Notes under the pieces: generated by a model | The model's database searches: none | The model's input: the letters and a program-made list of their open reading frames with translations, nothing else | What the model was told of the DNA's origin: nothing | Assembly (NCBI RefSeq): GCF_900177405.1 | Contig: NZ_LT840185.1 | Location: 1,975,501 to 2,039,500, forward strand | Direction: 5' to 3' | DNA length: 64,000 nt | Source: Allosphingosinicella indica | Lineage (GTDB): Bacteria > Pseudomonadota > Alphaproteobacteria > Sphingomonadales > Sphingomonadaceae | Program-made: the position numbers and the translations under genes | Shown here: positions 33,309 to 42,196 of the stretch, in pieces | Numbering within the stretch: the stretch's first letter is position 1 | Layout: each line of letters begins with the position of its first letter

Positions 33309-34885
33309 GGATCGTCCGCAAGGCAGCTTTCGCAACGCTGCTATTGTGTATCGCGCCCGCGCTTCACGCGGCACCGCCCGAAGGGTTCGAGGCACGCGTC
33401 GAGGCTTTGCGCAAGCAGGCGGGCGTGCCCGGCCTTTCGCTGGCGATCGTCGAGAACGGGCAGACGACGATGGCGCGCGGCTTCGGCGTGCGGCAGCTCG
33501 GCCGACCCGAGACGGTAGACGGCGCAACGATCCTGCCGACCGGATCGACCGGCAAGGCGTTCACCGTCGCGGGACTGGCCATCCTCGTCGATCAGGGGCG
33601 GATCAAGTGGGACGACAAGGTGATCGATCACCTGCCGTGGTTCCGTATGTATGATCCCTACGTCACGCGCGAGATGACGGTGCGCGATCTGCTCGTCCAC
33701 CGTAGCGGCCTCGGCCTCGGCGCGGGCGACCTGCTGTTCGTGCCGCGCACCAATCTCTCCCGGCGCGAGAGCGTCAAGCGCCTCGCCCATATCAAGCCGG
33801 CGACCAGCTTCCGCTACGGCTATGCCTATGACAATATCCTCTACATGGTCGCCGGCCAGCTCATCGAGGAGGTAACCGGCCAGACCTGGGAGGCCTTCAC
33901 CGCCGAGCATGTGCTGAAGCGCGCGGGCATGAACGTCTCCACCGCCGACGAGGATGCGCGCTTCGCCACCGCCAACCGCGCCTTTCCGCACGCGCGGATG
34001 AACGGCGGGCTGCGCGGCGCGGGCGATCAGGAGCGGCTCGACGAACGCGACGAACTCGGACGCAACGCCGCGCCCGCCGGCGGCCTTGCGATCAGCGCGG
34101 AGGACATGACGCGCTGGCTCAAGATCCAGCTCGCGCACGGCGCGTTGCCGGAAGGCGGGCGCCTGTTCAGCGAGGAGCAGGCGAAGGAGATGTGGACGCC
34201 GGTGGTGCTCCAGCCGATCAGCCCGATGCCGGAGGAGCTGAAGCCCGCCGAGCCGATGTTCGACGGCTATGCGCTCGGCTGGGACGTGCGCGACTATCGC
34301 GGCGCGAAGCTCGTCTGGCACGGCGGCGCGGTGTTCGGCTTCCTGACCGCCGTGGTGCTGATCCCCGAGAAGAACGTCGGCTTCTCGATCATCATCAATT
34401 CCGAGGACGGCTATCTCATTCGCGGGCTGATGTTCGAGCTGATCGATCATTATCTCGGCGCACCCGATTACGGCTGGCCGGAGAAATGGGCAGGCTTCGC
34501 CAAGAAGCGCGTCGCCGCGGGCGTCGCGGCGATGAAGGCGCAGCAGGCGAAGCCCGCCAAGGTCGGCCCGTCGCTTCCGCGCGGCCGCTACGCCGGCACT
34601 TTCACCGATCCCTGGTACGGAAATATCGAGATCAAGCCGGCGGGGAAGGGGCTCGCGATCGATTTCAAATCGACGCCGCGGATGGGCGGGCGGCTCGAAC
34701 ATTGGCAATATGACACGTTCGTCACCCGCTTCGACGACAAGACGATCGAGCCTGCCTATGTCACCTTCGCGCTCGATGCCGACGGCAAGGTGGACCGGAT
34801 CACGATGAAGGCCGTCTCGCCGCTCGCGGACTTCAGCTACGATTATCACGATCTGCTGTTCACGCCCGCGGCTGCGGGGAAATGA
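33305..34885 (+). CDS. Serine hydrolase (class C beta-lactamase fold), periplasmic
   Basis: A 526-aa exported protein: signal peptide 1-20 (ALHAAPPEG cleavage region), then the penicillin-recognising fold with SxxK in TGSTGKAFT, YxN in YAYDNILYM and HGG in VWHGGAVFGF. A C-terminal lipocalin-like region (about 415-520, GRYAGTFTDPWYGN, YVTFALDADGKVDRI) follows as in D-aminopeptidase-like relatives. It starts by ATGA overlap with the transporter; a longer frame upstream runs through the transporter in another phase and is not real. It probably acts on D-residue peptides. Confidence 0.9.
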   Translation: MRIVRKAAFATLLLCIAPALHAAPPEGFEARVEALRKQAGVPGLSLAIVENGQTTMARGFGVRQLGRPETVDGATILPTGSTGKAFTVAGLAILVDQGRIKWDDKVIDHLPWFRMYDPYVTREMTVRDLLVHRSGLGLGAGDLLFVPRTNLSRRESVKRLAHIKPATSFRYGYAYDNILYMVAGQLIEEVTGQTWEAFTAEHVLKRAGMNVSTADEDARFATANRAFPHARMNGGLRGAGDQERLDERDELGRNAAPAGGLAISAEDMTRWLKIQLAHGALPEGGRLFSEEQAKEMWTPVVLQPISPMPEELKPAEPMFDGYALGWDVRDYRGAKLVWHGGAVFGFLTAVVLIPEKNVGFSIIINSEDGYLIRGLMFELIDHYLGAPDYGWPEKWAGFAKKRVAAGVAAMKAQQAKPAKVGPSLPRGRYAGTFTDPWYGNIEIKPAGKGLAIDFKSTPRMGGRLEHWQYDTFVTRFDDKTIEPAYVTFALDADGKVDRITMKAVSPLADFSYDYHDLLFTPAAAGK

Positions 34886-36516
34886 GGCGGCTGGCGCTCG
34901 CGCCGGTCGCGCTGCTGCTCGCGTCGGCGGCGCCGGCGCCCGATTATGATCTCGTCATCCGCGGTGGCCGCGTTCTCGACGGCGCGGGCAATCCGTGGGT
35001 GCGCGCGGACGTGGCGGTGAAGGATGGCCGCATCGTGCGTGTCGGCCAGGTTCCGGGCCGTGGGGCGCGCGAGATCGCGGCGGGGGACCGCTACGTCGCG
35101 CCCGGCTTCATCGACATGATGGACCAGTCGACCGAGGCACTGCTGGAAAACGGCCTCGCCGAAAGCAAGCTCCTGCAGGGCGTGACGACGGTCATCGCTG
35201 GGGAGGGCGGCACGCCCGGCGATGCGGCGGACATTCCCGCCTATTTCGGCAAGCTCGAAACGCTGGGCATCTCGGTCAACTTCGGCACTTATTACGCCTC
35301 GCATCAGGCGCGGGTGAAGGTGATGGGCGACGGCGCGGGTGCGCCGACGCCTGCGCAGCTCGAAGCGATGCGCAAGGAGGTGGCGACGGCGATGCGCGCC
35401 GGCGTCTTCGGCATATCGTCCGCGCTCATCTATCCGCCGAGCAGCTTCCAGAGCACGTCGGACCTCATCGCGCTCGCCAAGGAAGCGGGCAAGTGCGGCG
35501 GCTTCTATTCCAGCCACATGCGCGACGAGAGCGGCAAGCTGGTCGAGGCGGTCGAGGAAGCGATCGCGATCGGCGAGGGCGGCGGCGTCAAGGTCGAGAT
35601 CTTCCATCTGAAGGCGGCATTCGCACCGGGCTGGGGCAAGCTGATGCCCGCCGCGCTGGCCAAGATCGACGCGGCGCGCGATCGCGGCGTCGATGTCGCG
35701 GCCGACGTCTATCCCTATGTCGCCGGCGGCACCGGGCTCGACGTCAGCGTGCCCAACTGGTTGTGGGCCGATGGCGAGGAGAAGGGTCTCGCGCGGCTCA
35801 AGGATCCAGCGGTCCGCGAGCGTATGAAGAGCGAACTGGCGGCGGGTCCGCTGCCCGATTGGACGAACCTGGTCCATGCGTCCGGCGGCTGGGAAAATGT
35901 CCGCCTCGCTAATGCAAATTCCGCCGAATATGATCGCTTCAATGGCCAGACCCTTGCCGCGATCGGCAAGGCGCTGGGCCGCGATCCGGCCGATGCGTCG
36001 TGGGACATCTTGCTCGCCGCCGCGGCACAGAAGAAGCGCGCGATGGCGCTGTTCTTCATGATGAGCGAAGAGGATATCGCAGCGGCGCTGCGCCGTCCCT
36101 GGGTCAGCATCGGCAGCGATGCCTCTGCGGCGGTCAAGCTTGGCGGCGTCGACGCGCTCGGCTTGCCCCATCCGCGCGCTTACGGCACCTTCCCGCGCGT
36201 GCTCGCCGAATATGTCGGCAAGCGCAAGGTGCTTACTCTGGAGGATGCGGTGCGCAAGATGAGCGGCTGGCCGGCACAGCGCATGGGCCTTTCCGATCGC
36301 GGACTGATCCGCGAGGGGATGCGCGCCGACATCATCCTGATCGATCTGCCGAAGGTGCGGGATGCGGCGACGTGGGAGAAACCCACCGAGCCCGCAACCG
36401 GCATCGACACCGTGATCGTCAATGGCAAGCTCACCATCGACGCGCGCCGCCACACCGGCGCGCGCGCGGGCGCCGTGCTGCGCCACCCCTGTCCATCCGT
36501 GGAGACATTATCTTGA
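34882..36516 (+). CDS. D-aminoacylase-like amidohydrolase with modified metal site
   Basis: A 544-aa secreted (signal 1-18) amidohydrolase of the N-acyl-D-amino-acid deacylase family. It has YDLVIRGGRVLDGAGNPWV, SSHMRDES, EIFHLKA and SIGSDAS, supplying the later His and Asp ligands. The usual PGFID-x-H-x-H motif reads PGFIDMMDQS, so both first histidines are lost, and the conserved Cys of the GNCG ligand is Glu in AGEGGTPG. The enzyme may bind one metal or be altered in substrate. Start overlaps the previous stop by ATGA; stop overlaps the next TTG start. Confidence 0.85.
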   Translation: MRRLALAPVALLLASAAPAPDYDLVIRGGRVLDGAGNPWVRADVAVKDGRIVRVGQVPGRGAREIAAGDRYVAPGFIDMMDQSTEALLENGLAESKLLQGVTTVIAGEGGTPGDAADIPAYFGKLETLGISVNFGTYYASHQARVKVMGDGAGAPTPAQLEAMRKEVATAMRAGVFGISSALIYPPSSFQSTSDLIALAKEAGKCGGFYSSHMRDESGKLVEAVEEAIAIGEGGGVKVEIFHLKAAFAPGWGKLMPAALAKIDAARDRGVDVAADVYPYVAGGTGLDVSVPNWLWADGEEKGLARLKDPAVRERMKSELAAGPLPDWTNLVHASGGWENVRLANANSAEYDRFNGQTLAAIGKALGRDPADASWDILLAAAAQKKRAMALFFMMSEEDIAAALRRPWVSIGSDASAAVKLGGVDALGLPHPRAYGTFPRVLAEYVGKRKVLTLEDAVRKMSGWPAQRMGLSDRGLIREGMRADIILIDLPKVRDAATWEKPTEPATGIDTVIVNGKLTIDARRHTGARAGAVLRHPCPSVETLS

Positions 36517-37700
36517 AGAAGCTTCTGCTCGCCGCGCTGCTCGCCGGCGGCTGCACCGCGCAAGGCCCCAGCCCCGAGCCGGCGCCCCCAGCCGATCGCC
36601 ACAAGCGCATCCTTACGCTCGACACCCATCTCGATACGCCGATGCATTTCGCGCGCGCGGGCTGGAGCTTCGCCGATCGACACACGCTCGCCAATGATCT
36701 CGTCCAAGTCGACATTCCGCGTATGGCCGACGGCAATCTCGATGGCGGCTTCTTCGCGATCTACACCGCGCAAGGGCCGCTGACGCCGGAAGGCTATGCC
36801 GCGGCGCGCGATTACGCCTTCCAGCGCTCCGACCTGATCGACGCCACGATCGCGCGCTTCCCCGATCGCATCCTCCCCGCACGCACCGCGGCGGATGCGG
36901 TGCGCATCGCGGGCGAGGGCAAGCTCGTCGCGTTCAAGAGCATGGAGAACAGCTACGCGCTGGGCGAGGATCTCGGGCTGCTCGCCGAGTTCCAGCGCCG
37001 CGGCGTGCGGATGGCGGGTCCGGTCCATTCGAAGAACAACCAGCTCGCCGATTCCGCAACCGACAAGGCGCGCTGGAACGGACTCAGTCCGCTCGGCCGC
37101 CAGTGGGTCGCGGAGATGAACCGGCTCGGCATGGTCATCGACGCGAGTCATTCGTCCGACGCGGCGTTCGATCAGATGCTGGAGCTTTCGACGACGCCGC
37201 TGATCCTCTCGCACTCGGGCTCGCGCGACTTCTTCGACAATCCGCGCAACCTTGATGACGCCCGGATCCGCAGGCTCGCCGAGAAGGGCGGGGCGATCTG
37301 CGTCACCACCGTGTTTCTCTCCAACATGAACCTCAGCCCGGCGCGGGCCGAATTGTTCGGGAAGCTGGAAGCGATCGGCACGCTAAGCCCTGAGGAGCAG
37401 GCCGATCTCACCCGCCGCTGGCGCGAGCTCGACAAGACCGAGAGCATGTGGGCGGACGATTTCGATCGCTTCATGCAGGGCGTGCTCCACGTCATCAAGG
37501 TCGCCGGGCCGGATCACGTCTGCTTCGGCGCCGATTGGGATGGCGGCGGCGGCATCAAGGGCATCGAGGATATCAGCGCGCTGCCCAAGGTGACTGAGCG
37601 GCTGAAGGCGGCCGGCTATTCGGACGCGGATATCGAAAAGATGTGGAGCGGCAACGTGCTGCGCATCCTGCGCGCGGCGGAGGCCGGCGCGGCGCGCTGA
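36513..37700 (+). CDS. M19 dipeptidase, lipoprotein
   Basis: A 395-aa membrane dipeptidase with an intact metal site: HxD in LDTHLDTP, bridging Glu in FKSMENSYAL, His in IDASHSSD and LSHSGSRD, Asp in FGADWDG. The signal LKKLLLAALLAGGC ends in a lipobox, so it is anchored in the envelope. Family members cleave dipeptides, often with a C-terminal D-residue. The start is TTG 36513, overlapping the previous stop (TTGA), with GGAGA 7 nt upstream; no ATG fits. Last gene of the operon. It is a paralogue of the M19 gene at 27732. Confidence 0.9.
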   Translation: MKKLLLAALLAGGCTAQGPSPEPAPPADRHKRILTLDTHLDTPMHFARAGWSFADRHTLANDLVQVDIPRMADGNLDGGFFAIYTAQGPLTPEGYAAARDYAFQRSDLIDATIARFPDRILPARTAADAVRIAGEGKLVAFKSMENSYALGEDLGLLAEFQRRGVRMAGPVHSKNNQLADSATDKARWNGLSPLGRQWVAEMNRLGMVIDASHSSDAAFDQMLELSTTPLILSHSGSRDFFDNPRNLDDARIRRLAEKGGAICVTTVFLSNMNLSPARAELFGKLEAIGTLSPEEQADLTRRWRELDKTESMWADDFDRFMQGVLHVIKVAGPDHVCFGADWDGGGGIKGIEDISALPKVTERLKAAGYSDADIEKMWSGNVLRILRAAEAGAAR

Positions 37701-37741
37701 GCCGCGCATCCCGCGGCTCCTTCGGGCGTTGAGAGGAGGCC

Positions 37742-38398
37742 ATGAGCTTCGTCCAAACCGCGACCGTCCTGATCCGCGACAATGCGCAATGGGCGCCGCT
37801 GATCGTCGGCGGCCTCGCGTTCGGGGAATCGCTCGCCGTCATCGGGCTGTTCATTCCTGCCATCGCGGTGATGATGTTCGTCGGCGGGCTGATCGGGACG
37901 GGGATCGTCGAGCCCATCCCGGTCATCGCCGCGGCCATTCTCGGATCGGTGCTCGGCGACTGGGTATCCTACTGGATCGGACGGAGGATCGGCCCCGGCA
38001 TCTATTATCGCTGGCCGCTCGCCGGCCACCGCCAGCTCGTCGCCCGCGCGCGGTTGTTCTTTCGGCGGTTCGGTCTCGTGTCGGTTTTCTTCGGCCGCTT
38101 TCTCGGCCCGATCCGGGCGACCATACCGGTGGTCGCGGGCGTGATGCGGATGGATCAGCGCCGCTTTCAGACCGCGAACGTCGCATCGGCGGTCGTCTGG
38201 GTGCCGGGCCTGTTCGCGCCCGGTTACCTCACCACGACGGCGCTCGCCGGATTAGGTATTTCGGAGGGAGCGCGGTGGGCGATCATCGCCGGCGTGATCG
38301 CGCTCGCCTGCGCGGCCGGCAGCTGGATCGGCTATCGTGTGCTGAAAGCCAACGCGCGCCGGATGGCGGAGCGTCGCGCCCGCGCCCAGCGCGCCTGA
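37742..38398 (+). CDS. DedA family membrane protein
   Basis: A 218-aa DedA/VTT-domain protein. It has the family motifs FGESLAVIGLFIPA and GRFLGPIRATIPVVAGVMRMD, plus GDWVSYWIGRR, and about five hydrophobic spans. Members are now known as lipid scramblase-like or undecaprenyl-phosphate recycling proteins, involved in membrane lipid traffic. GAGGAGG lies before ATG 37742. Its stop is directly next to the stop of the convergent GGDEF gene, without a terminator between them. Confidence 0.9.
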   Translation: MSFVQTATVLIRDNAQWAPLIVGGLAFGESLAVIGLFIPAIAVMMFVGGLIGTGIVEPIPVIAAAILGSVLGDWVSYWIGRRIGPGIYYRWPLAGHRQLVARARLFFRRFGLVSVFFGRFLGPIRATIPVVAGVMRMDQRRFQTANVASAVVWVPGLFAPGYLTTTALAGLGISEGARWAIIAGVIALACAAGSWIGYRVLKANARRMAERRARAQRA

Positions 38399-39442
38399 TC
38401 AGCCGATCTCGGTCCGCCCGCGACCGCGCTGCTTGGCGCGATAGAGGAGGCGGTCGGCCCGCTTCAGCACATGCGCCGCGGATTCGGCGACCATCGCCTC
38501 GGTCACGCCGGCCGAGAAGGTGACGTTGCCGATCACCTCATGCGTGTCGCGTACGCGCAGACTCCGGCTGGCGATCGACTCGCGCGCCTGATCGACGATG
38601 CGCATCGCCTCCGCCGCGAGCATGTCCTGGAACAGGATGACAAATTCCTCGCCGCCGAACCGTGCGACGAGATATTTGTCACACTGGCCGGCGAGCAGCT
38701 TGGCGAAGAGCTTGAGTACGCGATCGCCGACGTCATGGCCGTGCGCATCGTTGATCCCCTTGAATCGATCGACGTCGCAGAGCGCGAGGCTGACGTCCTT
38801 CCCCTGCGCGCGCAGCTCGGTGTAGCGCGCCTCGAACGCGCGGCGGTTGGGGAGGCCCGTCAGCGGATCGGTCTGCGCCTCGTGCGATGCGCAGGCCAAT
38901 TTGCCGCGCAGCACGTTCGCTTCCTCGGTCGCTTCGTCGAGCTGGCGCTCGGCCTTACGCGTCCGCTCGATCATCGACGAGGTGATCGCGATCAGCTTGT
39001 CGAGCACTGCGGAATCCGTGACGGATTCGAGCTGCGCGGCGCTTTCCGCCAGATCCTGCCGATAGACTTCGACATCGCTGCGCGTCTTCTCGACGATCGC
39101 GGCGAAGCTTTCCATCTGCCGTGCGGCCTCTTCGCGCTCCGCCTTCTGTTTCTCGTCGTCCACCGCCGGCGCCGCGCCGCCCGTCTCGGCGACGATCCGG
39201 TCGGCATCGCCCTGAGTGAGCCGCAGCCCGTCTCCGGTCGCCGCCGCGACTGCCGCCGCGGCGGCGGCATTGGTGCGGGTGATGAGCTGGTGGACCAGCA
39301 GATAATTGGACGGCGTCGGCTCGAGCCGATGCTCCTGCAGGAACCCGCCGATCTCGCGAAAGATGCGGAATGGGTCCGCTGTCGGCGCGAATTGCGGGAC
39401 GGGCGCGGCGCTCTCGGGGCGAGGATGCTGATGCAGCGTCAT
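38399..39442 (-). CDS. GGDEF diguanylate cyclase in the mot operon
   Basis: A 347-aa soluble protein. Residues about 95-190 form a helical, probably coiled-coil region; residues about 195-345 are a GGDEF domain (TDPLTGLPNRRAFE, LALCDVDRFKGINDAHGHDVGD, signature GGEEF in VARFGGEEFVIL), so it should make c-di-GMP. There is no RxxD inhibitory site five residues before the signature. Its start overlaps the motB stop by ATGA, so it is made with the stator and could tune motility. Confidence 0.92.
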   Translation of the reverse strand: MTLHQHPRPESAAPVPQFAPTADPFRIFREIGGFLQEHRLEPTPSNYLLVHQLITRTNAAAAAAVAAATGDGLRLTQGDADRIVAETGGAAPAVDDEKQKAEREEAARQMESFAAIVEKTRSDVEVYRQDLAESAAQLESVTDSAVLDKLIAITSSMIERTRKAERQLDEATEEANVLRGKLACASHEAQTDPLTGLPNRRAFEARYTELRAQGKDVSLALCDVDRFKGINDAHGHDVGDRVLKLFAKLLAGQCDKYLVARFGGEEFVILFQDMLAAEAMRIVDQARESIASRSLRVRDTHEVIGNVTFSAGVTEAMVAESAAHVLKRADRLLYRAKQRGRGRTEIG

Positions 39443-40344
39443 TTCAGCTGAGCCCTTTCGGCGGTCTTCCGCTCGGCCGGCGTCCGCCAGGCGAGCGTGA
39501 TAGACATGCGGCGGTTACGCGGATCGTAGCGGTCCGCCGCCACGAACGGCTCGCGATCGGCGACGCCTTCGATGCGCACGAAGCGATCGACCTGGACGCC
39601 GCCCTGCGACAGCGCGGCACGCGTCGCCTCGGCGCGGGCGGTGGAGAGCATCCAGTTGTTCATCGTCTGGCCCGACGCATAGGGCAGCGAGTCGGTGTGG
39701 CCGCGGACGATCACCGGGTTGGGCACGTCGTCGATCACCTCCGCGACCTCGCCGATCAGCGCGCGCGCCTGCGGCAGCATCTGATCGGTGGCCAGGCGGA
39801 ACATCGAGAAGTCAGCCTCGTCGACCAGGTCGATGCGCAGCCCCTCGGTGGAATCGGTGAAGCGGATGTTCTTCTTGAGCGCCCGCAGCGCCGGCTTCTG
39901 CTCCATCTTCTGGAGCAGCGCCTGCTTCAGCCGCTCGAAGCGCGCCTTGTCCTCGGCACGGCCGGCATCGCCCGCCTGCGGCCCGCCGACGGCAGACTTG
40001 GGGATAGTGATACCGCGCTCGCCGGTTTGCGACGCCTTGTGCGGATAATTGTCGTCCGCGATGATCGAGTCGCCGCCGAGCGGGCCGTTCGATCCGGCGC
40101 TCTTCTGCTTGAACTCGACCAGCGTCGGCGTGAAGAAATCGGCGATCCCGCGCCTTTTGTCCTCATCGGTCGCGCCGAGAATCCAGAGCAGCAGGAAGAA
40201 GGCCATCATCGCGGTCACGAAGTCCGCATAGGCGACCTTCCACGCGCCGCCGTGATGGCCGCCGTGGCCGTCCGCGATCACCTTCTTGACGATGATCGGG
40301 CGGACTTCGGGCTGGTTGTGGCCCTTCTTCGCGGCGGTCGCCAT
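39439..40344 (-). CDS. motB: Flagellar stator protein MotB
   Basis: A 301-aa protein that anchors the stator to peptidoglycan. One span at about 37-58 (KVAYADFVTAMMAFFLLLWI) holds the proton-binding Asp in YADF, and the C-terminal OmpA-like domain contains IVRGHTDSLPY and NWMLSTARAEATRAAL, with RRMSITLAW at the end. It starts 4 nt after motA. The cytoplasmic N-terminus is rich in His and Lys (ADGHGGHHGG). Confidence 0.95.
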   Translation of the reverse strand: MATAAKKGHNQPEVRPIIVKKVIADGHGGHHGGAWKVAYADFVTAMMAFFLLLWILGATDEDKRRGIADFFTPTLVEFKQKSAGSNGPLGGDSIIADDNYPHKASQTGERGITIPKSAVGGPQAGDAGRAEDKARFERLKQALLQKMEQKPALRALKKNIRFTDSTEGLRIDLVDEADFSMFRLATDQMLPQARALIGEVAEVIDDVPNPVIVRGHTDSLPYASGQTMNNWMLSTARAEATRAALSQGGVQVDRFVRIEGVADREPFVAADRYDPRNRRMSITLAWRTPAERKTAERAQLK

Positions 40345-40348
40345 CGTA

Positions 40349-41212
40349 TCAGCGCCCGCGCATGCCGTCGAACACGTCGGCGAAGGCCGGCTGGTTCGAA
40401 TGGGTAATACCCGAGCGGGCGGCTTCGATCACCAGTGGCAGCGGATGGCCGTGCAGCGAGGCGACGATGATCTGCTTGACGACGTGATAGATGGCCGCGT
40501 CACCCTCGATGACCTGCTTGGCGCGCTGCGCGAAGGGGCCGACGATGCCGTAGGCGAGCAGCACGCCGAGGAAGGTACCGACGAGCGCCGAGCCGATCAT
40601 GCCGCCGAGGATCGCGGGCGGCTGATCGATCGAGCCCATCGTCTTCACGACGCCGAGCACCGCCGCGACGATGCCCAGCGCGGGGAGCGCGTCCGCCAGG
40701 CCCTGCAGCGTGTCGGCCGGGCGGATCGTGTCGTGGTGGTGCGTCTTCAGCGCATTGTCCATCACCTCTTCCACCGCGTGCGGATCGAGCGTGCCGGAGG
40801 AGACGACCACCAGCCGTAGCGTATCGGCGATGAGGTGGACGAGCGTGTCGTCCTTCAGGAGCTTGGGATATTCGGCGAAGATCGGGCTCGCCTTGGGATC
40901 CTCGATATGCGGCTCGACGGCGACGGGGCCGTCGGTGCGCAGCATCTTCATCAGCTTCGAGACGAGGAAGATGGTGTCGAGATAATCCTGCTTGCCGTAT
41001 TGCGGACCCTTGAAGATCTTCATGAAGCCGCTGCCCAGCGCCTTCAGCTCCTTCATCGAATTGCCCGCGATGACCGCGCCGACCGCGGCGCCGCCGATGA
41101 TGAGCATTTCGTGCGGGACGGCATGCATGACGGGGCCGAGCGCGCCGCCGGTCAGCGCGAACCCGCCAAACACCATGACGAGTAGAACAACGACGCCGAC
41201 TGCTGCAAACAT
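40349..41212 (-). CDS. motA: Flagellar stator protein MotA
   Basis: A 287-aa inner-membrane protein of the proton channel. The spans at about 5-22, 33-50, 170-195 and 205-225 are visible, with ALPALGIVAAVLGVVKTMGSI and GTFLGVLLAYGIVGPFA, the conserved MotA segments, and a charged cytoplasmic loop (AEYPKLLKDDTLVHLIADT). It is the first gene of motA-motB-GGDEF. A candidate sigma28 promoter lies 54-80 nt upstream. Confidence 0.95.
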   Translation of the reverse strand: MFAAVGVVVLLVMVFGGFALTGGALGPVMHAVPHEMLIIGGAAVGAVIAGNSMKELKALGSGFMKIFKGPQYGKQDYLDTIFLVSKLMKMLRTDGPVAVEPHIEDPKASPIFAEYPKLLKDDTLVHLIADTLRLVVVSSGTLDPHAVEEVMDNALKTHHHDTIRPADTLQGLADALPALGIVAAVLGVVKTMGSIDQPPAILGGMIGSALVGTFLGVLLAYGIVGPFAQRAKQVIEGDAAIYHVVKQIIVASLHGHPLPLVIEAARSGITHSNQPAFADVFDGMRGR

Positions 41213-41265
41213 GGATGACCCCGAAGCTTATTGGGGATCCGGGTTGGGCCCCGCTCCCTTCCGTC

Positions 41266-41292
41266 ATAACGACGCGGGAGGCGGTTTTTTTA
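41266..41292 (-). promoter_or_regulatory. Candidate sigma28 promoter of motA
   Basis: On the minus strand TAAA (41292-41289), a 15-nt spacer and GTCGTTAT (41273-41266). The consensus is TAAA-N15-GCCGATAA. The same GYCGTTAY version occurs at the flagellin promoter, which supports both. It gives a leader of about 47 nt. Confidence 0.55.
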
Positions 41293-41327
41293 GGCCGCGG
41301 GCGGTTTTTTAGCCGCCGCGAGCCTGG

Positions 41328-42185
41328 TCAGCGGAGCAGATCGAACAGTGTGCTCTGGTTGACATTGGCGAAGATCGCCTGCGCCGCCTTCAGCGACAGA
41401 TCGCGTGACTGCATGCGCGCGATCGCCTCGGGCATGTCGACGCCCTCGATGTCGATACGCTGCCCGGCAAGCGTGATCTTCGATTCCTCGAGCCGATCGA
41501 CGATCGAGTCGATGCGCGCGGCGCGGACGCCCTGATCGGAGCGGGCGGCGCGGATGCGCGTCTGCCCCGCCTGGACATCGTCGAGCGAGACGGTGATCGC
41601 AGCGGCGCGCGCGGCGGGATCGGCGATCTCCACCGCATCGGCGGCATCGCGCAGGATATCGCCGAGCGCAGCCGGGCCCGTAGTGGCGGGAATTCCTTCG
41701 AACAGCGCGGCGTAGCCGGCGACGGGCGACAACGTGATCCCCGCGCTGACCGGGATCTGCAGCTCGGCATTCGACCGGAAGAGCGGCTCGCCGCGATCGT
41801 CGCGCGCCGCCATCAGCGAGGCGACGTCGTCGGCAATGCCCCGCAGCTCCTGCGCGAAGACTGCACGGTCGGCGGCCGAATAGGTTTCGTTGCGCGCCGA
41901 GAGCATCAGCTCGTTGGCGCGGTCGAGCGCGCTCGCGATCGAGGTCAGATTGTTGTTGCCGCGCGCGGCCAGCCCTTCGGCCACCGAAAGATTGCGCAGC
42001 CAGGCCTCTTCGTTCGCCTGCGCCTGCGCGATCTGCGAGACGCGCGCGGCGCCGATTGGATCGTCGGAGGGGGCGAGGATCTTCTTCTGGCTGGAAATCT
42101 CGGCCTGCGCGCGTGCGATCTCCTGCGCCAGCCGCGTCTGGCGGTTGATCTCGAGCGTGAGGCGATAGCGGGTGCCGCTGATCAT
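41328..42185 (-). CDS. flgL: Flagellar hook-associated protein FlgL (HAP3)
   Basis: A 285-aa filament-junction protein. Its N-terminus TRYRLTLEINRQTRLAQEIARAQ and the conserved KKILAPSDDPIGAARVSQIA (position about 34-53) are flagellin-like features of FlgL; the C-terminus MPEAIARMQSRDLSLKAAQA forms the second half of the D0/D1 helices. Last gene of the flgBCDEFGHIJKL operon; 11 nt after flgK. Confidence 0.93.
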   Translation of the reverse strand: MISGTRYRLTLEINRQTRLAQEIARAQAEISSQKKILAPSDDPIGAARVSQIAQAQANEEAWLRNLSVAEGLAARGNNNLTSIASALDRANELMLSARNETYSAADRAVFAQELRGIADDVASLMAARDDRGEPLFRSNAELQIPVSAGITLSPVAGYAALFEGIPATTGPAALGDILRDAADAVEIADPAARAAAITVSLDDVQAGQTRIRAARSDQGVRAARIDSIVDRLEESKITLAGQRIDIEGVDMPEAIARMQSRDLSLKAAQAIFANVNQSTLFDLLR

Positions 42186-42196
42186 GGCTGCAATTC

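Noticed and set aside
41282-41311. T-tracts behind flgL as a rho-independent terminator
   Set aside because: The T-runs are on the plus strand, while flgL is transcribed on the minus strand, where they read as A-runs.
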